Positions 27,557 to 38,699 are shown, numbered from the stretch's first letter. The stretch: 64,000 nucleotides of DNA from Streptomyces olindensis (GCA_000696115.1 JJOH01000008.1:124001-188000); one strand, 5' to 3'. The notes: generated from the sequence alone by a model not told the origin. Program-made: numbers and translations.

Positions 27557-28117
27557 ATGACCACACTCGTCTGCACGAGCGCTTCGAAGGCGGCCGCGCC
27601 AGCGGCGCAGACCCTTCCGTACCCGTCGTTCTCGTCGTACGTCAGGGCCCGCCAGCCGGTGCTCCTGCGTACCGCCCGCTCGCTCACCGGCAACCCGAGC
27701 GATGCGGAGGACCTGCTGCAGACCGCGCTCACCAAGACGTACGTCGCCTGGGAGCGCATCGAGGACCACCGCGCCCTCGACGGCTATGTGCGCCGGGCGC
27801 TGCTGAACACGCGCACGTCGCAGTGGCGCAAGCGCAAGGTCGACGAGTTCGCCTGCGACGAGCTGCCCGAGCCGGAGCCGGTGCCCGGCGGCGACGACCC
27901 GGCCGAGCAGCAGGCGCTGCGCGACGCGATGTGGCGGGCGATCATGCGGCTGCCCGCCCGGCAGCGGGCGATGGTGGTCCTCAGGTACTACGAGGACCTC
28001 AGCGAGGTCCAGACGGCCGAGGTGCTCGGCGTGTCGGTGGGTACGGTGAAGTCGGCCGTGTCACGCGCTCTCGGCAAGCTCAGGGAGGATTCCGAGCTGG
28101 GACTTGTTCGGTCCTGA
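27557..28117 (+). CDS. SigE-family ECF RNA polymerase sigma factor
   Basis: A 186-residue ECF sigma factor of the actinobacterial SigE family. Region 2 runs through FSSYVRARQPVLLRTARSLTGNPSDAEDLLQTALTKTYVAW and region 4 through RLPARQRAMVVLRYYEDLSEVQTAEVLGVSVGTVKSAVSRAL. There is no adjacent anti-sigma gene. The 5' leader is short, and a -10-like element (TAGCGT) lies just before the ATG, so leaderless translation is possible. Confidence 0.93.
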   Translation: MTTLVCTSASKAAAPAAQTLPYPSFSSYVRARQPVLLRTARSLTGNPSDAEDLLQTALTKTYVAWERIEDHRALDGYVRRALLNTRTSQWRKRKVDEFACDELPEPEPVPGGDDPAEQQALRDAMWRAIMRLPARQRAMVVLRYYEDLSEVQTAEVLGVSVGTVKSAVSRALGKLREDSELGLVRS

Positions 28118-28164
28118 GCCGAAGCGTCGGCTAACGTCGTCTGATCGATCACCGCCTCCTAGTG

Positions 28165-28182
28165 ACATACCGCGTGGTATGT
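28165..28182. promoter_or_regulatory. Perfect palindromic operator
   Basis: ACATACC-GCGT-GGTATGT is a perfect 7+4+7 inverted repeat, 59 bp before the acyl-CoA ligase start. Spacing and size fit a TetR-family fatty-acid-type regulator. Confidence 0.65.
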
Positions 28183-28240
28183 GCGCAGAATCAGCGCAAC
28201 CCTTACCACCGCGTAGGCAATGTCGCCCCGGGAGGACGCC

Positions 28241-29899
<1,659 letters not shown>

Positions 29900-29915
29900 C
29901 CCACCCGACCCGGGA

Positions 29916-30473
29916 TCACGTCTCACCGTAGAGGAGCCGGATGAACGTGCCCTCGGGGAAACGCAGTTCCAGGGTGTGGCTGCGGACGTAGGGCGACCGG
30001 ACCTCGTAGTCGACCAGTTCCTTGTCGAACCAGGCGATGTCGAGGAAGGTCGCCCTGCGGCGCTCCCAGAGCTCGATCGACGTCCCCGTCATGATCAGGT
30101 AGAACGTCCGCGACCGCAGGCCCAGCACCTCGTACAGAGGGATGCCGTCGAAGGCGGTGTCCGCGGGCAGTGACGTCGCGTCCGCCTCGTCGCCGACGAC
30201 GCCGATTCCGACCAGGCGGGCGCGGTGCACGTTCAGCGGCGAGATCACCTGCCCGCCCAGGCGGTTGTACGTCCGGACCAGCCGGTCGGTCCTCATGGCG
30301 GGGATCGACACGTCACGCACGTGGCGGATCGCGAACGAGGCGACCGTGAAGGCGAACAGGACGAAGCCGGTGACGCCGACCCAGCAGATGACCAGCAGGT
30401 AGTAGGCCACGCCCAGCCACTGGAAAAGGACGTAGGCGGCGATCCCGCCGACGATCAAGGCAACCAAGATCAT
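29916..30473 (-). CDS. Two-helix membrane hypothetical protein
   Basis: About 185 residues from ATG 30473, with two adjacent transmembrane helices (ILVALIVGGIAAYVLFQWLG, YLLVICWVGVTGFVLFAFTV) then a soluble domain of about 130 residues (RLVRTYNRLGGQVISPLNVH, IELWERRRATFLDIAWFDKE). A further upstream start at 30560 is possible. Converges with the acyl-CoA ligase with only 16 bp between. Family not recognised. Confidence 0.7.
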   Translation of the reverse strand: MILVALIVGGIAAYVLFQWLGVAYYLLVICWVGVTGFVLFAFTVASFAIRHVRDVSIPAMRTDRLVRTYNRLGGQVISPLNVHRARLVGIGVVGDEADATSLPADTAFDGIPLYEVLGLRSRTFYLIMTGTSIELWERRRATFLDIAWFDKELVDYEVRSPYVRSHTLELRFPEGTFIRLLYGET

Positions 30474-30654
30474 GACACTGCCCCCGGCCCGTGGTGTGCG
30501 GATCCAGACGTACCGCCGTACGCCCGGGACCGGTCCCGGAAACGGCGGTACGTCTGTCACCCGGTCGGGCCGGGGGGCCTGCGCGAGATCAACGGCGCCG
30601 GAGGCCTACTGGTGGCGGCGGACTGCTGGTGGCGGGGACCTACCGGTGGGGGAA

Positions 30655-30765
30655 ATTCACCGGCGCCGGGGCCTACCGGCGCCGGGGCCTATCAGCGACG
30701 GATGCCTATCGGCGGCGGATGCCTATCGGCGGCGGATGCCCACTCGCGGTGGATGCGGGAGTTCG
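30655..30765. repeat. Short tandem repeats (16-17 bp) in intergenic DNA
   Basis: Two units of roughly CGGCGCCGGGGCCTA are followed by three or four 17-bp units beginning CGGATGCC. The periods are not multiples of three and sit between the ends of two minus-strand genes' regulatory zone; a decaying minisatellite. Confidence 0.7.
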
Positions 30766-30769
30766 CCCC

Positions 30770-32005
30770 TCACCGCCGCGACCAGGTCACCCCCCACCCC
30801 AGCACCAGCCACAGGCCCGCCACCCCGCACACCCCGCCCCAGCCGAAGTGGCTGTAGGCGGCACCCGCGAGGGCCGAGGCGGCCGCGCCGCCCGCGAAAC
30901 CGGCGACCACATAGGCGGTGTTGGCGGTGGCCGGCGTGGAGGTCGCGGTCAGGGCGAGCGTCTGGTTGGCGACGTGGGACGCGACCAGTGCCGCGTGGAT
31001 CAGGACCGCGGCGGCGAACAGCGCCCCAAGCACCTGCCCGCCCAGCCAGAACAGCGGCACGGACACGGCGGCGAGCAGATACGCGGACCGCACGACCCGC
31101 GCCGCCCCGAACCGGTCCACGAGCCCGCCGGCCAGCGGCGCCACCGCGCTCGCCGTCAGCCCGAAGAGCCCGAACAGCCCGGCGGTCGCGGTGGACAGCC
31201 CGTACACCGGCCCGGTCAGCAGCAGCGCGAGCGAAGTCCACAGCGCGCTCCACGCCCCGAACATCCCGGCCTGCCGCACGCACGCCCGCCACAGCTCCGG
31301 CGAGCGCCGCAGCACCGACGGCAGCGCGACCAGGCCCGCGAACAGCGGTCCTTCCCGCCGCCGCTGCGAGGGCAGGACGACGGCGGTCGCGAGCCCCAGG
31401 ACGAGGGTGAGCAGGGCCGCCCCCGCGAACACCCAGCGCCAGCCGAAGGCCTGCCCGGCCAGTCCGCCCAGCACCCGGGCCGCGACGATCCCGGTGAACA
31501 GGCCGGCGATGACGGCGGCGACATGACGGGCCCGCCGTTCCGCGGGGGCGCGCTCGGCGACCAGCGGGACGAGCAACTGCGGGATGACGGTGGCGGCCGA
31601 GGCGACGAACATGGCGACGGCGAGGGCCGCGGCGCCCGGAGCGGCCGCACTGGCGGCCAGCGAGAGCGCGGTGACGAGGGTGAGCCCGGCGACCAGCCGA
31701 CGGCGGTTCGCGCTGTCGCCGAGCGGGGCGAAGAACAGCAGGCCGACCGCGTAGCCGAGCTGCGCGACCGAGGCGATCCAGGCGAGGGCCGAGGGCGCCG
31801 AGCCGAAGTCGCGGGCCATGAGGGAGAGCAGCGGCGCGGCGAGGTAGATGTTTGCGGCGGTCACCGCGCTGCAGACGGCGAGCAGCGTGAGGAAGAGACC
31901 GGGGGCGGGCGTGCGTCCCTGCCGCACGGGGGCGGCAGGAGCCCGGCGGGACGCGGTCGTGGTCGTTGACGGCGTGGTTGTTGTCGGCGTGGTCGCTGAC
32001 GGCAT
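30770..32005 (-). CDS. MFS drug exporter (DHA1-like, 12 helices)
   Basis: A 411-residue transporter with a Thr-rich N-terminal tail and about 12 transmembrane helices; the first loop carries FFAPLGDSANRRRLV, the MFS motif A. It is divergent from a TetR gene across a region with two matching palindromes, a classic repressor-controlled efflux module. As I recall, the S. coelicolor SCO4007/SCO4008 pair, a multidrug-responsive TetR controlling an MFS exporter, has the same arrangement. Start at 32005 is preceded by AAGGAG about 11 bases away. Confidence 0.92.
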   Translation of the reverse strand: MPSATTPTTTTPSTTTTASRRAPAAPVRQGRTPAPGLFLTLLAVCSAVTAANIYLAAPLLSLMARDFGSAPSALAWIASVAQLGYAVGLLFFAPLGDSANRRRLVAGLTLVTALSLAASAAAPGAAALAVAMFVASAATVIPQLLVPLVAERAPAERRARHVAAVIAGLFTGIVAARVLGGLAGQAFGWRWVFAGAALLTLVLGLATAVVLPSQRRREGPLFAGLVALPSVLRRSPELWRACVRQAGMFGAWSALWTSLALLLTGPVYGLSTATAGLFGLFGLTASAVAPLAGGLVDRFGAARVVRSAYLLAAVSVPLFWLGGQVLGALFAAAVLIHAALVASHVANQTLALTATSTPATANTAYVVAGFAGGAAASALAGAAYSHFGWGGVCGVAGLWLVLGWGVTWSRR

Positions 32006-32036
32006 GAGGGGAGGACTCCTTGGAGTCGGCTCTAGC

Positions 32037-32052
32037 AACTAACTGGTTGGTT
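32037..32052. promoter_or_regulatory. TetR operator box 1
   Basis: AACTAACTGGTTGGTT, an imperfect palindrome close to the exporter start. It is related in sequence to box 2 at 32096. Confidence 0.7.
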
Positions 32053-32095
32053 GGACGAATGGGGAACAGTGTGAGCGCGCTCGCCATTCCCTGTC

Positions 32096-32111
32096 AACCA
32101 AACAGTTGGTT
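32096..32111. promoter_or_regulatory. TetR operator box 2
   Basis: AACCAA-ACAG-TTGGTT, a perfect 6+4+6 palindrome 25 bp before the TetR start. The two boxes are 59 bp centre to centre, so one repressor could control both divergent genes. Confidence 0.75.
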
Positions 32112-32135
32112 ACCCGGCGCGCTACCCTCTCCCCC

Positions 32136-32714
32136 ATGGCAGCAAGGGACCCCGAGGCCACCAAGGCCCGGATCTTCGAGGCGGCGGTCGCCGAGTTCGC
32201 CCGGCACGGCATCGCCGGCGCCCGCATCGACCGCATCGCCGCCGAGGCGAAGGCCAACAAGCAGCTCATCTACGCCTACTTCGGCAACAAGGCGGAGCTG
32301 TTCGCGATCGTCCTGGAGCGGAAGATGCTCCACCTCGCCGAGGCCGTCCCCGTCGACCCGGACGACCTCGAGAGCTGGATCGACCGCCTCATGGACTACC
32401 ACGCCACCCACCCCGAGCTGCTGCGCCTGCTCTTCTGGGAGGGCCTGGAGTACGGCAGCACCGAACTGCCCCACGAGTCCGACCGCCAGGAGCACTACCG
32501 CCGCAAGGTCGCCGCCCTCCAGGACGGCCAGGACCGGGGAGTCGTCACCGACGCGATCCCGGCGGCCGACCTGCTCTTCCTGCTGACCGCCCTGGCCAAC
32601 TGGACCGCCGTCGTCCCGCAGATGCGGCGCATCCTGGTCGGCGACGACGACACCGACCAGCACCGCCTGCGCGCCTCGGTGAAGGAGGCGGCCCGCCGGC
32701 TGGCAGCGCGTTGA
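32136..32714 (+). CDS. TetR-family transcriptional repressor
   Basis: 192 residues. The N-terminal HTH is KARIFEAAVAEFARHGIAGARIDRIAAEAKANKQLIYAYFGNKAELF, and a C-terminal ligand domain follows. It is divergent from the MFS exporter and flanked by two palindromic boxes, so it very probably represses the exporter and itself until a drug binds. Resembles SCO4008 in context. No strong Shine-Dalgarno precedes ATG 32136. Confidence 0.93.
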   Translation: MAARDPEATKARIFEAAVAEFARHGIAGARIDRIAAEAKANKQLIYAYFGNKAELFAIVLERKMLHLAEAVPVDPDDLESWIDRLMDYHATHPELLRLLFWEGLEYGSTELPHESDRQEHYRRKVAALQDGQDRGVVTDAIPAADLLFLLTALANWTAVVPQMRRILVGDDDTDQHRLRASVKEAARRLAAR

Positions 32715-32747
32715 GGGGGGCTCGTCCCTCTGTGCTCAGCGTCCGCG

Positions 32748-35700
32748 CTAGTTGGTCCCGATCCGGGCCAGCAGTTCCACGATCCGGGTCTGCACCTCGC
32801 CGCTGGTGGACCGTTCCGCGAGGAAGAGCACCGTTTCTCCGGAGGCCAGCCGCGGCAGGTCCGCCTGGTCGACGGCGGCGGTGTAGACGACGAGCGGAGT
32901 GCGGTTGAGCTGCCCGTTCGCCCGCAGCCAGTCCACGATCCCGGCCTGCCGCCGATGCACCTGCAGCAGGTCCATCACGACGAGGTTCGGCCGGAACTGC
33001 CCCGCCAGCGTCACCGCGTCCGTGTCACTCGCGGCCCGCGCGACCTGCATGCCCCGCCGCTCCAGCGTCGCCGTCAGCGCGAGCGCGATCTCCGCGTGCT
33101 CCTCGATGAGCAGGACGCGCGGCGGGTGCTGCTCGCTGTCCCGGGGCGCCAGCGCCTTCAGCAGCACCGCCGGATCGGCGCCGTACGCCGCGTCCCGCGA
33201 GGCCTGCCCGAGCCCGGCCGTGACCAGCACCGGCACCTCGGCGGCCACGGCGGCCTGCCGCAGCGACTGCAGCGCCGTACGCGTGATCGGCCCGGTCAGC
33301 GGGTCGACGAACAGCGCGGCGGGGAACGCCGCGATCTGCGCGTCGACCTCCTCGCGCGAGTGCACGATCACCGGCCGGTAGCCGCGGTCGCTCAGCGCCT
33401 GCTGCGTGCTGACGTCCGGGGCGGGCCACACCAGCAGCCGCCGCGGGTTGTCCAGCGGCTCCGGCGGCAGCTCGTCGTCCATCGGCTGCGGCCGCGGCGG
33501 ATCGGCCACCTCGACGGCACCGCCCGGCCCGTCCAGCGGCTCGGGCCCCTCGGCGGCGTTCTCGTCCGGTGCGCCTATGGCGTACGACCGCCCGCCGCCC
33601 TCGGTCAGCTGCGCGAGTCGGGACTGCCCGGCGAGGGACGGCTGCGCCGGGACCGGCGCGGGCACCGGCGCCTGGACCTGTGCCTGACCCGGGGCCTGTG
33701 CCCGGCCCGGGGCCTGCATCTGGCCGGGGCCCGGCGGGGGCGTCGGCTCGCCCGCCGCCGGATGCGGCCGTGCGGCCTGCTCCGGACGGTGAGCCTGCTC
33801 CGGACGCGCCCCCTGCTCCGGGCGGGACTGCGTTTCCGTACGCGTGGCCGGGTCGGGCGGCGTGCCGAGCTTGCGGCGCCGTCCGGATCCACCGGGCTGG
33901 TGCGGGGGCGGCGTCGCCGCGCCCGGCGCCTGCGGGGACGGCTGAGGAGAGGCGGCCGGCTGCTGGACCTGCGCCGCCTGCCGGTTGAAGGGCACACCCT
34001 GACCCAGCGTCCGCACGCTGATGGCTCGCCCCTGCGTGGAGTTCGGATCGACGCCCGCGGCGGCCTCCGCGGGCAACGGCTGAGCCGCCCGCGGCGCGGC
34101 GCCCTCCGGGGGCAGCGGGGTGCCGGGGGCCGGGGTGTTCGGCTGCGGGGCCTGCCGCGCGCCGTTCGGCGGTACGGCGACACCGGCTCCCGAGGTGTCG
34201 TCGGCGGCGGGCCAGGGCTGGGGGGCCGGGGTGCCTCGGGGCGGAGTTCCCTGGCCCGGAGCGGCCTCCGCGGGCAGCGGCTGACCGGCGGAGGGCTGCT
34301 GCCCCGGCGCGGCGACGCCCTGCTGCGGCAGGGGCTGCGCGGCCTGGGGCTGCATCTGCGCCGGAGGCTGAACCGCCTGCCCCGGCAGCGCCGCCTGCAC
34401 ACTGTGCCCGAGCCCGCCCTGAGCGGGGACGGCCACGGCCTGCGGAACGCCCTGCGGAGGTACGACGCCGTGGGGAGATGCTGGGACGCCTTCGTGGGGT
34501 GCCGCGACACCCTGGTGGGGTGCCGCGACGCCCCGGGGCGGGACGGCGGTGCCCTGCGGTGGGGCTACGGCCCCCTGCGGGGCGTTCCCGCCAGGGGCGT
34601 TCGCACCAGGGGCGTTCCCCTGCGGATGAGCGGCGTTGCCCTGCGCCGGAACGGGTACGCCCTGGGGCGGGACGGCGGTGCCCTGCGGGTGGACGACGTT
34701 GCCCTGCGACGGCACGGCCATGCCCGGCGCGACCTGGCCGACGGCCACCCCGACCTGCGCGGGGGCGCCCTGAACGGGGCCGGCCTGTACGGGGGCGCCC
34801 TGAACAGGATCGCCCTGGCCTGGAACGCCCTGACCGGGAACGGCCTGCGGCGTGGGAACCCCCTGCTCGGCCCCGGCGGCCACGGCACCGGGTACTGCCG
34901 GCACGGAACCGGCAGGCACGGCACCGGCGGAGCCAGCAGCACCGGCGGGCGCGGCACCGGCCACCGCCGGTCCGGCCTGTTCAGCACCCCCCGCCCCGGG
35001 AGCCGGGTGTCCGGCTGCCCCCTGCGCGGGCGCACCGGGAACAGCGGCGCTGCCCGGTGCCTGAGCCCCGGCCACCTGGGCCCCCTCGGCGGCCGGCTGC
35101 GGCGCCACGGCCCGCCGCCGGCGACCCGTCGGCGCACTGGTGGGGTGCGGCTGCGGCGGAGTGTGATCGGCGGACTGGTCGTGCGGGACGGCGTCGTGCC
35201 GCCCCTCCTCGACTCCCCCATGCCCGGAGCCACCCGGCCCGGGAACCGCGACGGCCCCCTGGCCCTGCTCCTGCCCCTGGCCCTGCTCCTGCCCTGGCGC
35301 CTGGCCGATCTGCCCGGCCAGAATCTCCTGGTGGCCCGGCCCCGCCTGGTCGGCCTCGGCCGGCGGCAGCGCGAACACCTGACGCGGCCCGGCGGCCTCC
35401 TGCTGTGCGGCCGCCCGCTCATTGGCGGCGGCCAGCGCACGCCGCCGACGCCCTGTCGGCTGTGCAGCCTGTCCCTGAGCCTCGTCGCCTGCGCCGGCGG
35501 CGTCACCGGACGGCGCCGCGGGCAGCGCCGGCGGCAGCGCGTGCTGCTCACCCGGTTCGCGCCGGGCCCGCCGCCCGGAGGGTGCGGGCACGCCCTGCGG
35601 GGGAACGGTCCCGCCCAGCCCCGTACCCGAGGCGGCGGTCCCGGCCGCGTGCTCGGCGGCCGTGACGACGGCCCCCTCGGCGACACCCTGGACGGCACTC

Positions 35701-37736
35701 CCGACGGCAGCCGCACCGGCGTTCTCGGCAGGCCGCCCGCGCCGCCGCCCGGTACCGCCGGACACGGCCCCGCCCTCACCGGCGGCCTGCGCCGGAAGGG
35801 CGGCCGGTTCCCCGGCGGCCCGCCTCCGACGCCGCCCGGTGGGCACGGCCCCCTCGGCACCGGAACCCCCGGCCGCATCGCCCTCGGCACCCGGACCATC
35901 CGCGTCCAGGAAGGCATCGGTGGACGACCGCCGCGCCCGGCGCCGCCCCCCACCAGAGGTCTGTTCACCGGGCGCACCCGGGGCACCGGGGACACCGGGC
36001 ACACCGGAGGCCGCAGTGGCAGCGGTTTCAGCGGGAACACCCTCTTCGACCGCCGCCTCCGCGACGACGGCCCCGGCCCCACCCCCGATCGGCACTTCGA
36101 GGACGTACGCGCTCCCGCTCATCCCCGGGACCTCATGCGTCTGCAGCACGCCGCCGTGCGCCCGGACGATCCCGCGCACGATCGGCTCGTGCACGGTGTC
36201 CCCGCCGGCGTACGGCCCGCGCACCTCGATGCGGACGCCCTCGCCGCGCTGCGCCGCCGCCACCACGACGGTGTTGTCCAGGTAACCGCCCGCCGACACG
36301 GGCGTGTTGCCGGTCGCGTCGACCCCCGCCACGTCGGCGACGAGGTGCGCGAGGGCGGTCGCGAGCAGCCGGGGATCGACCTCGGCCTCGATGGGCGGCG
36401 CGTGCACGGCGAACTGCACCCGCCCGGGCCCGATGAGCTCGACGGCCCCGTCGACACCGGCGGCGACGACGGCGTCCAGCATCACCTTCGTACGGGAGAT
36501 GTCCTCGCTGCCCGCGTCGAGGCGCTGGTAGCCGAGGACGTTGTCGATCAGTGTCGTGATGCGCGAGTAGCCGGCCGACAGATGGTGGAGCACCTGGTTG
36601 GCCTCGGGCCACAGCTGCCCGGCGTCGTCGGCGGCGAGCGCGGCCAGTTCGCGGCGCAGCTCCTCCAGCGGTCCGCGCAGGGATCGCCCGAGCAGGGTCA
36701 GCAGCTGCTCGTGCCGGGCGGCGAGCGCCTCGTACCGGTCCTTCTCCCGCTCCCCGAGCGCGGCGTACCGCTCCTCGTTCGCGGCGAGTTCCTCGGCGTG
36801 CCGCTCGCGCAGCTCCTCCAGCTCGGTGACGTGCTGCTGGCGCAGCGCGGTCAGCTCGGAGGCGTGTTCCTCGGCGACCCGCTCCAGCTCCTCGGCGTGG
36901 CGCTTCTCCGCCGCCTCCTTCTCCTCGACGACCGCGTCGTACGGCCGCCGGTCGGTGAAGGTCATGACGGCGCCGACGAGCTGGTCGCCGTCGCGCACGG
37001 GCGCGGTCGTCAGGTCGACCGGCACCTTCCCGCCGTCCTTGGCGTACAGCACCTGGCCGCGCACCCGGTGCTTGCGCCCGGAGCGCAGGGTGTCGGCGAG
37101 CGGCGACTCGTCGTACGGGAAGGGCGACCCGTCGCCGCGCGAGTGCAGCACGAGCGTGTGCAGCTCCCGCCCGCCGAGGTCGCTGGCCCGGTAACCCAGT
37201 ATCTGGGCGGCGGCCGGATTGACGAGGACGATCCGCCCGTCGGTGTCGGTCCCGACGACGCCCTCGGCCGCGGCCCGCAGGATCATCTCGGTCTGCCGCT
37301 GCGAGCGCGCCAGCTCGGCCTCGGTGTCGACGGTGCCGGTGAGGTCCCGGACGACGAGCATGAGCAGCTCGTCACCGCTGTAGCCGTAACTGTCGTAGGC
37401 CTGCTGCCCGTTCTCCAGATTCGCACTGGTGACCTCGACGGGGAACTCGGTCCCGTCGGTCCTGCGCGCGACCATCCGGGTCGGCTTGGTCCGGGCCCGC
37501 GGGTCGAGGTGCTCGGGCCGCCGCATGGAGCCCGGGATCAGCTTGGAGTCGAAGTGCGGCAGCAGATCGAGCAGCCCGCGCCCCACCAGCGCCGTCCCCG
37601 GTGTCTCGAAGGCCTCCAGGGCGATGGTGTTGGCGTTGACGACCGTCCCGTTGGCATTGACCAGCACCAACGCGTCGGGAAGAGCGTCCAGTATGGCTGC
37701 GAGGCGAGCAGCGCCTCGGGATGGCCTGCTGCTCAC
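32748..37736 (-). CDS. Giant PAS protein with degenerate kinase and receiver modules
   Basis: 1662 residues. Two PAS domains (about 10-135 and 145-265), a coiled coil rich in Glu/Arg (about 270-345), then HisKA/HATPase-like modules that look dead. The H-box reads LLGRSLRGPLEEL, with Ser where the phospho-accepting His should be, and the N and G1 boxes are not recognisable. Next comes a roughly 850-residue Pro/Gln/Ala/Gly-rich disordered region with at least seven short basic GRRRR-like patches. The C-terminus has a pseudo-receiver and a receiver (VLLIEEHAEIAL, VVMDLLQ, VVYTAA) whose conserved Lys is missing. It resembles large osmotic/stress scaffold proteins such as OsaA. GTG 37736 follows GGGAGG. 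Confidence 0.9.
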   Translation of the reverse strand: MSSRPSRGAARLAAILDALPDALVLVNANGTVVNANTIALEAFETPGTALVGRGLLDLLPHFDSKLIPGSMRRPEHLDPRARTKPTRMVARRTDGTEFPVEVTSANLENGQQAYDSYGYSGDELLMLVVRDLTGTVDTEAELARSQRQTEMILRAAAEGVVGTDTDGRIVLVNPAAAQILGYRASDLGGRELHTLVLHSRGDGSPFPYDESPLADTLRSGRKHRVRGQVLYAKDGGKVPVDLTTAPVRDGDQLVGAVMTFTDRRPYDAVVEEKEAAEKRHAEELERVAEEHASELTALRQQHVTELEELRERHAEELAANEERYAALGEREKDRYEALAARHEQLLTLLGRSLRGPLEELRRELAALAADDAGQLWPEANQVLHHLSAGYSRITTLIDNVLGYQRLDAGSEDISRTKVMLDAVVAAGVDGAVELIGPGRVQFAVHAPPIEAEVDPRLLATALAHLVADVAGVDATGNTPVSAGGYLDNTVVVAAAQRGEGVRIEVRGPYAGGDTVHEPIVRGIVRAHGGVLQTHEVPGMSGSAYVLEVPIGGGAGAVVAEAAVEEGVPAETAATAASGVPGVPGAPGAPGEQTSGGGRRRARRSSTDAFLDADGPGAEGDAAGGSGAEGAVPTGRRRRRAAGEPAALPAQAAGEGGAVSGGTGRRRGRPAENAGAAAVGSAVQGVAEGAVVTAAEHAAGTAASGTGLGGTVPPQGVPAPSGRRARREPGEQHALPPALPAAPSGDAAGAGDEAQGQAAQPTGRRRRALAAANERAAAQQEAAGPRQVFALPPAEADQAGPGHQEILAGQIGQAPGQEQGQGQEQGQGAVAVPGPGGSGHGGVEEGRHDAVPHDQSADHTPPQPHPTSAPTGRRRRAVAPQPAAEGAQVAGAQAPGSAAVPGAPAQGAAGHPAPGAGGAEQAGPAVAGAAPAGAAGSAGAVPAGSVPAVPGAVAAGAEQGVPTPQAVPGQGVPGQGDPVQGAPVQAGPVQGAPAQVGVAVGQVAPGMAVPSQGNVVHPQGTAVPPQGVPVPAQGNAAHPQGNAPGANAPGGNAPQGAVAPPQGTAVPPRGVAAPHQGVAAPHEGVPASPHGVVPPQGVPQAVAVPAQGGLGHSVQAALPGQAVQPPAQMQPQAAQPLPQQGVAAPGQQPSAGQPLPAEAAPGQGTPPRGTPAPQPWPAADDTSGAGVAVPPNGARQAPQPNTPAPGTPLPPEGAAPRAAQPLPAEAAAGVDPNSTQGRAISVRTLGQGVPFNRQAAQVQQPAASPQPSPQAPGAATPPPHQPGGSGRRRKLGTPPDPATRTETQSRPEQGARPEQAHRPEQAARPHPAAGEPTPPPGPGQMQAPGRAQAPGQAQVQAPVPAPVPAQPSLAGQSRLAQLTEGGGRSYAIGAPDENAAEGPEPLDGPGGAVEVADPPRPQPMDDELPPEPLDNPRRLLVWPAPDVSTQQALSDRGYRPVIVHSREEVDAQIAAFPAALFVDPLTGPITRTALQSLRQAAVAAEVPVLVTAGLGQASRDAAYGADPAVLLKALAPRDSEQHPPRVLLIEEHAEIALALTATLERRGMQVARAASDTDAVTLAGQFRPNLVVMDLLQVHRRQAGIVDWLRANGQLNRTPLVVYTAAVDQADLPRLASGETVLFLAERSTSGEVQTRIVELLARIGTN

Positions 37737-38183
37737 GCGACGCTTCCTCCCTGTTACCGCACCTTGCCGACCGCTCGGGCCATCTTGCCAACCGGCCCGC
37801 AGCGTGTCACGCGAGGGAGTCTAAGGGCTGTGGTTGCGCTCGCGACGCCGGATGAGAGCGAGGTCGCACGAGGAAGTGACCCCGAACTGACGACCGAGTA
37901 AGAGGAAGCGCCCGCCCTCCTGCGACAACGTCGCGGGACCTTCGCGGGACCTTTACGACGGCGGCGTTTCTGTACCTTTCGGCCGGGCTGGCGTGATCGG
38001 GGCGGAGTGTGGCGCAAACGGGGTGTGCGTGGGGGATGGCCCGGGGGTGTGGGGATGGATGGCCGGGGAGTCGCGGGGGCGGGGTCGGCCGCGACCTCGG
38101 GGCACCCTCCGGGGCCGCACGCACCTCTGTCCCGGTCCCCTTGTCCCAGCCCCCTGGGCCTGTCTCAGCCCCGTGCGCTTGTC
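37737..38183. other. Intergenic region, no gene seen
   Basis: About 450 bp between the PAS protein start and the SSI stop. GC-rich with several G-runs; I find no coding frame with a ribosome-binding site, and no clear terminator. Leader and promoter of the PAS gene presumably lie at the left. Confidence 0.5.
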
Positions 38184-38699
38184 TCACGCCCCGGCATCGC
38201 CACCCATGTCCGGCAGGAGCGGCACGAGCCGGTCCCAGCGGGCGATCTGACAGCCGTCGCGGCGGTCGTACGTGGCGTCGACCCGGCGGCCGGCCCAGGT
38301 GCCGGTGACGTGTGCGGTGGCGGGGCCGCCGTACTGCATGGTGCAGAAGCCGCCTTCCGGCGCGGGCGCGAAGACGTCCTGCCCCCAGCGCGTGTCCCGC
38401 TCAAGGGCGGCGCAGGCTCCGCGCGGGTCGGGGTGGCTGCCCCCTTCGGGGGCGCAGTACAGCTCGAACGTCCCGTCGACCCCGCCGCCGGCGTTCCGCA
38501 CGGTGACGGTGAGGTGGTCTCGGTCCGGGCCGGCGCCGAGCCGGGGCGGGGACAGCGGGCCGGGCGCGTCGGCCCGGGCGTACGCGGGGGCCGGGGAGAC
38601 CGAGGCCAGGGAACCGGCGACGGCGACGGAAGCGGCGGCGGCGACGAGGAGGCGCCGCAGGGCGGGGCGGGCAGTGGCCCGGGGGGTGGCACGCAACAT
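38184..38699 (-). CDS. Subtilisin-inhibitor-like (SSI) protease inhibitor precursor
   Basis: A 171-residue secreted inhibitor. Signal peptide: LRRLLVAAAASVAVAGSLAS, cleavage near APAYA-RA. The mature SSI fold has four cysteines for two disulfides (ELYCAPEG, RGACAAL, GGFCTMQY, RDGCQIA) and the reactive loop CTMQY, with Met at P1, as in classical SSI (CPMVY). It blocks subtilisin- or trypsin-like extracellular proteases, often the producer's own. Conserved TVRNAGGGVDGTFELYC segment. Confidence 0.93.
   Translation of the reverse strand: MLRATPRATARPALRRLLVAAAASVAVAGSLASVSPAPAYARADAPGPLSPPRLGAGPDRDHLTVTVRNAGGGVDGTFELYCAPEGGSHPDPRGACAALERDTRWGQDVFAPAPEGGFCTMQYGGPATAHVTGTWAGRRVDATYDRRDGCQIARWDRLVPLLPDMGGDAGA

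Noticed and set aside
32955..37901. 1648-codon plus-strand frame opposite the giant PAS protein
   Set aside because: Low-complexity Arg/Gly/Leu-rich translation with no domain; an antisense by-product of the repetitive disordered region.
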